This document shows, one piece after another, positions 1 through 6,242 of a stretch of DNA of 7,279 nucleotides. This DNA comes from Saprospirales bacterium (GTDB lineage: Bacteria > Bacteroidota > Bacteroidia > Chitinophagales > Saprospiraceae). How positions within the stretch are numbered: position 1 is the first letter of the stretch; every line of letters starts with the position of its first letter. The notes under the pieces were generated by a model. It saw only the letters and a program-made list of their open reading frames with translations. It ran no database searches and was not told the origin of the DNA. The stretch covers positions 1-7,279 of the forward strand of contig JAHEAS010000163.1 in the NCBI GenBank assembly GCA_024642645.1. The letters run 5' to 3'. The translations under genes and the position numbers were made by a program.

Positions 1-1931
1 ACCCGGATATTGACACCAAAATAAAAGGGGTACTGAACTTAGAAGAATTTTCAAAAGCGTTTCCATTGGAGGGTGTCAAATCGCTCAATGGCATCATCAA
101 CACTGACATTGCCGTGAAAACCAAGATGTCAACTATTGACAAAGGTGACTACGCCAACGTGGACATGAGCGGCAATGCTTCTATCAAAAACATGAACTAT
201 GTAGCAGATGGGACTCCTGCGGTGAACATCAGTGCCATGCAGGTGGACTTCACCCCACAAAGCGTTAACCTTCCAAGCTTTGCAATGAAATTGGGCAAAA
301 GCGACTTGAGTGGAAATGGCAGGCTTGACAATATCCTCGCCTATTTTTCGCCCGATAAAACCATGCAAGGAAGCCTGACGCTTCATTCCAATTATTTCAA
401 TGCTGATGAATGGATGACCGAAGATGCAGCAGCCCAGTCAGCCGCTGCAACTGCTCCACCACCAGTTTCATCGGAAGAAACCTTCAACCGTTTCGACTTC
501 ACCATGGATGCCTCCGTTGATAAGGTGGATTACGATATTTACAAAATTGAAAACTTTGTTGCAAAGGGCAATTTTACTCCAGCCAAATTGACCGTGAGCC
601 AGTTGAGTGGTAAAATCGGAGAGAGTGATTTTTCTGCTGCCGGAGCATTGACCAATATTTGGAACTACCTGTTCAGCAATGAAAAACTGGGAGGTGCAAT
701 CACCCTTCGCTCTAGTTACATGAACCTCAACCAGTTCATGACGGCAGAAGGAGCAGCCCCAACCACCACTGCTCCAACTGAGGCAGCCGAACCCATTCTC
801 GTTCCAGACAACTTAGACATGGTCATTGATGCGAATATGGGTACGGTTATTTATGACAATCTTGAACTCAAAAATGTCAAAGGTGCCTTGGTGGTCAAAA
901 ACGAAGAGGTGCGCTTCGATAATTTGAACGCCAATTCACTGGGTGGAAACATTGGGATAACGGGTGGCTACAATACCCAAAACCACGAAAAGCCCAAGTT
1001 CGATTTGGCCATGAAGCTGAAAAACCTGGACTTCCAGCAGTCGTTTGCGAAGTTCAATACCTTTCAGGCAATTGCACCGATTGGAAAATTTTTAGAAGGC
1101 AACTTCAACACAGAGCTGACCATGAGCAGCGATTTGAAAAAGGATTTGATGCCAGATCTAACGACTTTGGCTGCTGCAGGTTTGCTAGAGACATTGAACG
1201 GAACCATCACGGGTGCAGCCCCTTTGCAGGAAATTGGCAACAAGCTAAACGTGGATGCCTTCAAGAAATTGAACGTTAAAAATTCCAAGAACTGGTTCAC
1301 CGTGAAAGATGGAGCAGTACAGGTGGCTGATTTTAAGCAGAGCTACGATGGCATTGACATGACCATCGGCGGTTCCCACCAGCTGGTCGGCGACATGGAT
1401 TATCGCATCATCGCCAAAATTCCCCGCTCAAAAATTGGCAAAAACCCACTTGGTGCTGCCGCAAACTCAGGCTTGGATTTCCTCAGTGGTGAAGCCTCCA
1501 AACTTGGATTGAACGTGAATGCCGGAGAGTTTATCAACGTGCAGATAAATATCGGAGGCTCGCTCGATAAGCCCAAGACCAGCTTCAAGGTGCTTGGCTC
1601 AGACGGCGCTGCTACTTCGGTGAAGGACGCTGTTGTGAACAAAGTGCAAGAAGAAGCTCAAGCCCAGTTTGACAAAGCAAAGGCGGAAGCGGAAGCCCGT
1701 GCCGAAGCAGAGCGGAAAAAATTGGAAGATAAAGCGAAAGCGGAAGTCGATAAATTAGCAGATGAGGCGAAGAAAAAAGCCGAAGCCGAACTGAAGAAAC
1801 GGTTGGATGACGAAGCCAAAAAGGCAGCGGATGAAGCTGCCAAAAAAGCCAAGGACAAACTTGGCGATGAGGCCAAAAAGAAATTGGAGGAGGCCAACCC
1901 TTTCAAAAAGAAAAAAGGTGGTGGCGGGTAA
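1..1931 (+). CDS. AsmA-family envelope protein, C-terminal part (5' end outside window)
   Basis: The reading frame is open from the first complete codon at nt 3 to the TAA at 1929-1931, giving at least 642 residues. The first possible start (TTG at 66) falls in the middle of folded sequence, so the gene begins upstream. Seen: long stretches of alternating polar/hydrophobic beta strands, and a 45-residue block repeated without gaps (288-422 and 612-746, 18 of 45 identical) with a weaker third copy from 936. Linkers rich in Ala/Pro/Thr join the copies. A region of AsmA C-terminal type follows (about 1065-1610), then a Lys/Ala/Glu/Asp-rich helical tail (about 1623-1928) ending in Lys4-Gly4. Known: AsmA-family proteins are anchored in the inner membrane by an N-terminal helix, here out of view, and extend through the periplasm; relatives such as TamB and YhdP act in phospholipid transport to the outer membrane. 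The family call rests on overall pattern rather than a single motif. It is followed by a hairpin and an outer-membrane protein gene. Confidence 0.8.
   Translation, partial: PDIDTKIKGVLNLEEFSKAFPLEGVKSLNGIINTDIAVKTKMSTIDKGDYANVDMSGNASIKNMNYVADGTPAVNISAMQVDFTPQSVNLPSFAMKLGKSDLSGNGRLDNILAYFSPDKTMQGSLTLHSNYFNADEWMTEDAAAQSAAATAPPPVSSEETFNRFDFTMDASVDKVDYDIYKIENFVAKGNFTPAKLTVSQLSGKIGESDFSAAGALTNIWNYLFSNEKLGGAITLRSSYMNLNQFMTAEGAAPTTTAPTEAAEPILVPDNLDMVIDANMGTVIYDNLELKNVKGALVVKNEEVRFDNLNANSLGGNIGITGGYNTQNHEKPKFDLAMKLKNLDFQQSFAKFNTFQAIAPIGKFLEGNFNTELTMSSDLKKDLMPDLTTLAAAGLLETLNGTITGAAPLQEIGNKLNVDAFKKLNVKNSKNWFTVKDGAVQVADFKQSYDGIDMTIGGSHQLVGDMDYRIIAKIPRSKIGKNPLGAAANSGLDFLSGEASKLGLNVNAGEFINVQINIGGSLDKPKTSFKVLGSDGAATSVKDAVVNKVQEEAQAQFDKAKAEAEARAEAERKKLEDKAKAEVDKLADEAKKKAEAELKKRLDDEAKKAADEAAKKAKDKLGDEAKKKLEEANPFKKKKGGGG
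288..1070 (+). repeat. Three-copy protein-level repeat in the AsmA-like gene, 108-residue period
   Basis: Copy 1 (288-422) and copy 2 (612-746) are each 45 residues and align without gaps at 18 identical positions. The shared pattern begins K-[LI]-G-[KE]-S-D-[LF]-S and ends T-L-x-S-x-Y-x-N followed by x3-[WF]-M-T. A third, weaker copy starts at 936, again exactly 108 codons further on; it keeps the Gly at positions 3 and 11 of the unit. Copies 1 and 2 are each followed by an Ala/Pro/Thr-rich linker. The DNA of the copies has diverged, so this is an old domain repeat and not a recent duplication. Confidence 0.7.
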
Positions 1932-1960
1932 ACGATGATGATTAACTAAGAATAGAATGT

Positions 1961-1999
1961 AAAAACGTCGGAAGGGAGCAAATCCCTTCCGACGTTTTT
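1961..1999 (+). terminator. Perfect 17-bp hairpin with T-tract, rho-independent terminator shape
   Basis: The left arm AAAAACGTCGGAAGGGA (1961-1977) is exactly complementary to the right arm (1983-1999), with the 5-nt loop GCAAA between. The right arm ends in five T, so on the plus strand it reads as a GC-containing stem followed by a U-tract, about 30 nt after the AsmA-like stop codon. The five A at the left give the same shape on the minus strand, but no minus-strand gene ends here. The next gene starts only 17 nt after the hairpin. Confidence 0.85.
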
Positions 2000-2016
2000 G
2001 TCAAAAACAAAGCTGC

Positions 2017-4503
2017 ATGCTCAAAAAAGCCTTGATTTTATTCCTCTCATCCACGGCACCTATTTTCCTTCTTGCTCAGGTTAGGGGCAAAGTAACTGAC
2101 ATGAAAGGCGAACCACTTCCTTTTGTTTCCATCTATGTACAGGGTACAACCAACGGAACAACCTCCAACTTGGAAGGCGGCTATTCATTGGTGTTGGGAA
2201 AAGGGAATTACCAAGTAGTATTTCAATCAATTGGTTACAAGCAGCACGCTGAAACCGTGGAGATGAAAGGCGAGCCAATCAAGCTGAATGTTCAATTGTC
2301 CGAAGAAACCATCGAACTGACTGGTGTTGAAATAAAAGCCAACGCCGAGGACCCCGCATACCCCATCATTCGAAAAGCGATTGAAAAAAGGGATTATTAC
2401 AGAAAACAAGTCGAATCCTACACATGCGAAGTTTACATCAAAGGAAATGTCAAGGTGCTAGAGTCCCCAAAACAATTACTCGGGAAAGACATCGGAGACC
2501 TGGATGGCAACCTTGATACGACAGGACAGGGCATTGTTTACCTTTCCGAATCTGTCTCAAAGCTTTACTTCAAACAGCCTGATAAGCAAAAAGAAATCAT
2601 GGAGTCAAGCAAGGTGAGCGGCAACAACCAAGGCTTTAGCTACAACAGCGCCCAAGATTTCAATGTGGATTTGTACAAAAACTACTCGGAGTTTGGCCGG
2701 AACGTAATCTCGCCTATTGCTGACATTGCCATGAACCACTACAAGTACCGCCTCGAAGGAGCGTTTGTTGATGAAGGCGGGAGGCTGGTTAACAAAATTG
2801 CCGTGCTGCCGAAGAACTTTGCCGACCCCGTTTACCGTGGCTTTATCTACATCGTCAGTGATTCCTGGAACATTCAGAGTGCCGACCTTTTTACCACCGG
2901 ACTTTCCGCCCAAATCCCGTTGTTCGACACACTCAGTGTCCGCCAAAACTTTGTGCCAGTGGACAAACCTGATGTTTGGCGCATGTTTTCGCAAACTTTC
3001 TCCATTCACGGTGGATTTTTTGGGTTCAAATTTGGCGGTAGCTTCACTGCCATTTACCGAAACTATGACCTTGATGCCAAATTACCGGACAAGTTTTTCA
3101 CCAACGAAATCATGAAGGTGAATGAAGGTGCCAATGTCAAGGATTCAGCTTATTGGAACGAGACCCGTCCAGTTCCATTGACCGTTGAAGAATCCGTTGA
3201 CTACATCAAAAAAGATAGCATCCGAGTGCTGCGGGAGTCCAAGCCGTTCATGGACTCCATTGACCATAAGGAAAACAAACCTGAATGGGGCGACCTGCTT
3301 TTTGGCTACACTTGGCAGAACTCTTGGAAGCGGCATTCAATTACGCTCGAAACGCCTATCAACAGCTTCCAGTACAACCTCGTACAGGGCGTGAAACTCA
3401 GCCTTGGACTCAGTTACACGAAATACCTAGACAAGAAAAAAGGTAAAATGGTAATGGCTGGTGGACGTGCTTCCTATGGGCTTGCGGATGAAAAAGCAAG
3501 GGGGAGTGGAGATTTCACCTGGCGTTTTAACCCTAAAAACTACTCACAATTGAAATTGTCAGGAGGCAATGAGGTGTTGCAATTCAACGAATTAGAGCCG
3601 ATAATCACACTCTACAACACCTATTTCACTTTGGTGAGTCGCCGAAACTATGCTCGTTTTTACCAGAAAAAATATGCGAAGGCCGAGTTTCAACAAGAAA
3701 TTGTCAATGGCATACTTGGCTATTTTGTGGCACAATGGAGTGACCGCAGTCCTCTTGAAAATCGGACGGATTACAGCCTTTTTTATAAAAAGAAAAGGGA
3801 GTTTCAATCCAATTTGCCCATCAGCCAAGTTTTGACAGAAGCGGCATTGGCGCAGAGCCAGGCAATCGTTTTAGGCATCAGTTTCCGTCTGCGCCCTGGG
3901 CAAAAGTACATGGACTATCCTGACCGTAAAATTGTAGTCGGCAGTGAATTCCCTGACCTTTGGCTGCATTACCGTAAGGGTATGGCTGCTTTTGGGAGTG
4001 ATGTTAATTATGACCGCATCTCTGTCGCTCTCTCAAAAAGCGATATCAAACTTGGCATTGCAGGGGTGATGCGGTTCAGGTTTGAAGCGGGCAGTTTTGT
4101 GAACAACAAACAGATTTTCTTCCAAGACTACCGCCATTTCCTTGGCAATGAAACCCATTTTGGCAACAAAGACTACTACTTGTACTCATTCAAAATGCTT
4201 CCGTACTATGCCCATAGCACCCGAAGGAGTTGGTACGAAGTGCATTGGGAGCATGACTTTAAGGGATTAATGACCGATAAAATACCCGGCTTGAAAAAAA
4301 TGGGTTGGAACCTGGTCGCTGGTGCAAATTTGTTGTACACACCAGAATCCAAGGACTACGCTGAGTTCTCGCTTGGATTCGATGGACTTGGGTTTGGCCG
4401 CCTTTTCAGAGTAGACGCCGTAACTTCCTTTCATCAGGGAAAATACCAAGGAGTCGGCTATGTAGTGGGGATTTCCCTGCCACTGAACGAGTTACAGTTG
4501 TGA
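2017..4503 (+). CDS. Outer-membrane protein: carboxypeptidase-regulatory-like domain plus DUF5686
   Basis: The product has 828 residues, a usual length for this family. Residues 1-20 form a signal peptide: Lys3-Lys4, a hydrophobic core, and a likely cleavage after Leu-Leu-Ala20. Residues about 22-106 are a carboxypeptidase-regulatory-like (CarboxypepD_reg) beta-sandwich: V-R-G-K-V-T-D near the start, P-L-P-F-V-S-I, then S-N-L-E-G-G-Y-S and a final Gly-Tyr strand. DUF5686 follows, opening with E-D-P-A-Y-P-I-I-R-K-A-I and running to the end. Its second half (from about residue 430) has many short amphipathic aromatic strands, consistent with an outer-membrane beta-barrel. The regulatory-like domain is common at the N-terminus of Bacteroidota outer-membrane proteins, including SusC-type transporters, but I see no TonB-dependent receptor plug here. 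The function of DUF5686 is not established to my knowledge. The ATG at 2017 is chosen because it directly precedes the signal peptide. No SD or clear promoter precedes it; the upstream space is filled by the hairpin at 1961-1999. Confidence 0.9.
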   Translation: MLKKALILFLSSTAPIFLLAQVRGKVTDMKGEPLPFVSIYVQGTTNGTTSNLEGGYSLVLGKGNYQVVFQSIGYKQHAETVEMKGEPIKLNVQLSEETIELTGVEIKANAEDPAYPIIRKAIEKRDYYRKQVESYTCEVYIKGNVKVLESPKQLLGKDIGDLDGNLDTTGQGIVYLSESVSKLYFKQPDKQKEIMESSKVSGNNQGFSYNSAQDFNVDLYKNYSEFGRNVISPIADIAMNHYKYRLEGAFVDEGGRLVNKIAVLPKNFADPVYRGFIYIVSDSWNIQSADLFTTGLSAQIPLFDTLSVRQNFVPVDKPDVWRMFSQTFSIHGGFFGFKFGGSFTAIYRNYDLDAKLPDKFFTNEIMKVNEGANVKDSAYWNETRPVPLTVEESVDYIKKDSIRVLRESKPFMDSIDHKENKPEWGDLLFGYTWQNSWKRHSITLETPINSFQYNLVQGVKLSLGLSYTKYLDKKKGKMVMAGGRASYGLADEKARGSGDFTWRFNPKNYSQLKLSGGNEVLQFNELEPIITLYNTYFTLVSRRNYARFYQKKYAKAEFQQEIVNGILGYFVAQWSDRSPLENRTDYSLFYKKKREFQSNLPISQVLTEAALAQSQAIVLGISFRLRPGQKYMDYPDRKIVVGSEFPDLWLHYRKGMAAFGSDVNYDRISVALSKSDIKLGIAGVMRFRFEAGSFVNNKQIFFQDYRHFLGNETHFGNKDYYLYSFKMLPYYAHSTRRSWYEVHWEHDFKGLMTDKIPGLKKMGWNLVAGANLLYTPESKDYAEFSLGFDGLGFGRLFRVDAVTSFHQGKYQGVGYVVGISLPLNELQL

Positions 4504-4515
4504 TTGGGTGAGAAA

Positions 4516-4557
4516 GTGAGCGATGAGAGAAGCTAGAGCAATCGCTCACACTCTAGC
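4516..4557. terminator. Overlapping inverted repeats between convergent genes
   Basis: GTGAGCGAT (4516-4524) pairs perfectly with ATCGCTCAC (4541-4549), leaving a 16-nt loop. Within that loop GCTAGAG (4532-4538) pairs perfectly with CTCTAGC (4551-4557), outside the first hairpin. The two stems interlock, and with a single nucleotide (4550) between the downstream arms a full pseudoknot is sterically unlikely, so they probably compete. It lies between the stop codons of the DUF5686 gene and the 70-residue minus-strand gene, a natural place for a two-way terminator. No T-run follows on the plus strand; on the minus strand only a weak TTTCTC does. Confidence 0.4.
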
Positions 4558-4563
4558 CTGCTA

Positions 4564-4776
4564 TCATTCTTCTGCCCTCCAATCTGTTGTGGTCAAATAA
4601 ACAACTACAATTCCAGCGACAATCATGAAGATTTTGGCCAAAAAGCCAAACAATGCGCCAGGGTAGTCCAACCAAACTAGGAAGCTGATTTTTACACCAA
4701 CCAAACTCAGCACCAACGCTGAAAAGCCAAAAATGAAAAGTAGAAATCCGGTGGTAATCCAAGCTGCTTTTTTCAT
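4564..4776 (-). CDS. Small membrane protein with two transmembrane segments, unknown function
   Basis: It has 70 residues. Lys2-Lys3 precede a first hydrophobic segment (about residues 5-28). A short polar turn contains Trp35, Asp37 and Pro39. A second hydrophobic segment (about 40-61) follows, and the tail T-T-T-D-W-R-A-E-E is acidic. By the positive-inside rule the N-terminus would be cytoplasmic, which would place the C-terminus inside too. I consider it real and not a shadow frame because it fills an otherwise empty convergent gap, begins with ATG, has the composition of a genuine membrane protein and lies just behind a strong -7 box (4796-4803). Small two-helix proteins of this kind are common in Bacteroidota; I cannot name a function. 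The overlapping longer minus-strand frame (4553-4876) lacks these properties. Confidence 0.7.
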   Translation of the reverse strand: MKKAAWITTGFLLFIFGFSALVLSLVGVKISFLVWLDYPGALFGFLAKIFMIVAGIVVVYLTTTDWRAEE

Positions 4777-4795
4777 GATTAATTATTTTGTGAGG

Positions 4796-4822
4796 CAAAA
4801 GTAGCAGGTTTGGTGAAACCAA
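4796..4822 (-). promoter_or_regulatory. Bacteroidota-type promoter for the 70-residue membrane protein
   Basis: Read on the minus strand, TACTTTTG (4803 to 4796) matches the -7 consensus TAnnTTTG exactly. A TTG (4822 to 4820) lies 16 nt upstream, slightly closer than the usual spacing to a -33 element. Transcription would start about 5-8 nt past the box, leaving a leader of roughly a dozen A/T-rich bases before the ATG at 4776. Confidence 0.55.
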
Positions 4823-4857
4823 TTTTGCCAACTCTAAACTCGAAAAACAGCCGAAAG

Positions 4858-5271
4858 TTGAACCAACACATCGCACATGTTGCTTTAGTGGTCAAAGACT
4901 ACGATGAAGCCATTGAGTTTTATACCAAAAAGCTCTATTTCAAATTGGTGGAAGACACGAAGCTTTCACCCACTAAACGCTGGGTTGTCGTGGCACCGCC
5001 TGGCGATAGCTCTTGCCAATTGTTGCTGGCCAAGGCAGTCGGTGAGGACCAGGTTTCACGCATTGGCAATCAGACAGGTGGAAGGGTTTTCTTGTTCCTT
5101 TATACGGACAATTTTCAACGAGATTATGACAATTTGCTAGCGCAAAAAATACGAGTCGTTCGGCCTCCCGCTTTGGAAACCTATGGTCAGGTAGCTGTTT
5201 TTGAGGATTTGTATGGAAACTTGTGGGACCTCATTGAACCATCAAATCAGCTTGAAATAAATCATTCTTGA
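4858..5271 (+). CDS. VOC-superfamily (glyoxalase/dioxygenase fold) protein
   Basis: With the start used here it has 137 residues, typical for a two-module VOC protein. Module 1 opens with H-I-A-H-V-A-L-V-V-K-D-Y-D-E-A-I-E-F-Y, the usual first strand and helix. Module 2 begins near G-G-R-V-F-L-F-L-Y-T-D and ends with F-E-D-L-Y-G-N-L-W-D-L-I-E-P, the standard closing strand. The frame has no ATG before this region. Candidate starts are TTG 4810, GTG 4813, TTG 4825 and TTG 4858. I chose 4858 because homologues begin two to four residues before the first His, and because the earlier starts overlap the opposing promoter. Against E. coli glyoxalase I, His7 fits the first metal ligand, but the mid-module Glu is replaced by Gln and the second His is absent, so glyoxalase I activity is not supported and the substrate is unknown. 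The lyase gene follows after 19 nt. Confidence 0.8.
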   Translation: MNQHIAHVALVVKDYDEAIEFYTKKLYFKLVEDTKLSPTKRWVVVAPPGDSSCQLLLAKAVGEDQVSRIGNQTGGRVFLFLYTDNFQRDYDNLLAQKIRVVRPPALETYGQVAVFEDLYGNLWDLIEPSNQLEINHS

Positions 5272-5278
5272 ATTTCGC

Positions 5279-5286
5279 TATTTTTG
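5279..5286 (+). promoter_or_regulatory. -7 box touching the HMG-CoA lyase start
   Basis: TATTTTTG is an exact match to TAnnTTTG and ends only 4 nt before the ATG at 5291. The nearest upstream TTG (5252-5254) is 24 nt away, a little further than the usual -33 spacing. If used, transcription would start at or very near the ATG, giving a leaderless or nearly leaderless mRNA separate from any transcript of the VOC gene. Confidence 0.5.
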
Positions 5287-5290
5287 CCGC

Positions 5291-6169
5291 ATGCCTTACC
5301 CAACACCCACCAAAATAAAACTTATTGAATGCCCTCGTGACGCTATGCAGGGGCTAAAAGAATTCATCCCAACTGAAACCAAATCAACCTACATCAACCA
5401 GTTGTTGAAAGTCGGTTTCGATACCCTCGATTTTGGAAGCTTTGTTTCACCCAAGGCAATACCTCAAATGCGGGACACAGCAGCTGTGCTAGCTGAGCTT
5501 GACTTGTCCAACACCCCTACAAAACTGCTAGCCATCGTCGCCAATCAACGGGGTGCAGAGGATGCTGCAAAATTTCCAGAAATACACTATCTCGGCTACC
5601 CATTTTCCATTTCTGAGACTTTTCAAATCCGGAATACCAACGCCACCATTGAAGAATCACTGCAACGAGTGGAAGAAATTCAAGCTATTTGTTTGCGGAG
5701 CAATAAAGAAATGGTGGTGTACATCAGCATGGGTTTTGGCAATCCTTACGGCGACCCTTGGAATGCAGAAACGGTGGTAAAGTGGGTGGACCGCCTCAGT
5801 GACATGGGTATTCGCATCCTTCAGCTTTCAGATACCATCGGCGTTTCAAATCCAGCAAGCATAAAATACCTGTTCTCCCACCTGATACCGCTCTATGAAC
5901 CCAAGGGCATCGAAATCGGCGCCCACTTGCATACCGAACCACACAATTGGAAAGAGAAAATACAGGCTGCCTGGGAGAGTGGCTGTGTCCGATTTGATGG
6001 TGCCATCAAGGGATTTGGCGGCTGTCCAATGGCTAAAGACGACCTCACTGGCAATATGCCAATGGAGAACATGGTTCATTTTTTCAAGAACCGTCAATTG
6101 GAAACAGGAATTGATGAAACCGTTTTTGAAACAGCTGTGAGTATGGCACTTGAAGTGTTCCCGCATTGA
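5291..6169 (+). CDS. Hydroxymethylglutaryl-CoA lyase
   Basis: The product has 292 residues, the normal size for the bacterial enzyme, which folds as a TIM barrel and cleaves HMG-CoA to acetyl-CoA and acetoacetate in the cytoplasm, the last step of leucine degradation. Seen: E-C-P-R-D-A-M-Q at the N-terminus supplies Arg16 and the metal ligand Asp17, where the classical form is E-V-G-P-R-D-G-L-Q. F-V-S-P-K-A-I-P-Q-M is the conserved second motif. D-T-I-G-V lies in the barrel. H-L-H (212-214) matches the two metal-binding His. G-F-G-G-C-P-M-A carries the catalytic Cys245 of the lyase signature. These residues separate it from isopropylmalate and homocitrate synthases of the same superfamily. 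The ATG at 5291 gives the expected N-terminus. It follows the VOC gene by 19 nt and could be co-transcribed with it, but it has its own -7 box. The substrate is assigned by family; a related short-chain hydroxyacyl-CoA cannot be ruled out. Confidence 0.93.
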   Translation: MPYPTPTKIKLIECPRDAMQGLKEFIPTETKSTYINQLLKVGFDTLDFGSFVSPKAIPQMRDTAAVLAELDLSNTPTKLLAIVANQRGAEDAAKFPEIHYLGYPFSISETFQIRNTNATIEESLQRVEEIQAICLRSNKEMVVYISMGFGNPYGDPWNAETVVKWVDRLSDMGIRILQLSDTIGVSNPASIKYLFSHLIPLYEPKGIEIGAHLHTEPHNWKEKIQAAWESGCVRFDGAIKGFGGCPMAKDDLTGNMPMENMVHFFKNRQLETGIDETVFETAVSMALEVFPH

Positions 6170-6242
6170 CTTTTGTTAATGAGATATTGTGTTATTGGGT
6201 TACTTTGTGCCAATAATTCAGCCTTCAAACAATTCAACCATC

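Noticed and set aside
1658..1906. Minus-strand open frame rich in Ser, Phe and Ala
   Set aside because: It is the complement of the Lys/Ala/Glu-rich codons of the AsmA-like tail, whose composition keeps this frame free of stops; it has no promoter or protein-like features.
2605..3009. Minus-strand open frame of 134 codons inside the DUF5686 gene
   Set aside because: It is fully covered by a well-supported domain protein on the plus strand, and I recognise no motif in it.
4553..4876. Minus-strand open frame of 107 codons overlapping the small membrane protein and the VOC start
   Set aside because: Its many Cys, His and Trp residues lack pattern, and it runs across the promoter of the 70-residue gene, which is the better candidate.
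5846..6166. Minus-strand open frame of 106 codons inside the lyase gene
   Set aside because: It is antisense to catalytic regions of a clear HMG-CoA lyase and shows no independent signal.
6201..6207. TACTTTG as a promoter for the Mpo1-like gene
   Set aside because: It is one base short of TAnnTTTG and lacks a TTG at the proper distance; it is plausible but too weak to list as a feature.
6189..6242. Longer N-terminus for the Mpo1-like protein from a TTG start
   Set aside because: The 18 added residues do not match the family start, and they cover the likely promoter and leader region.
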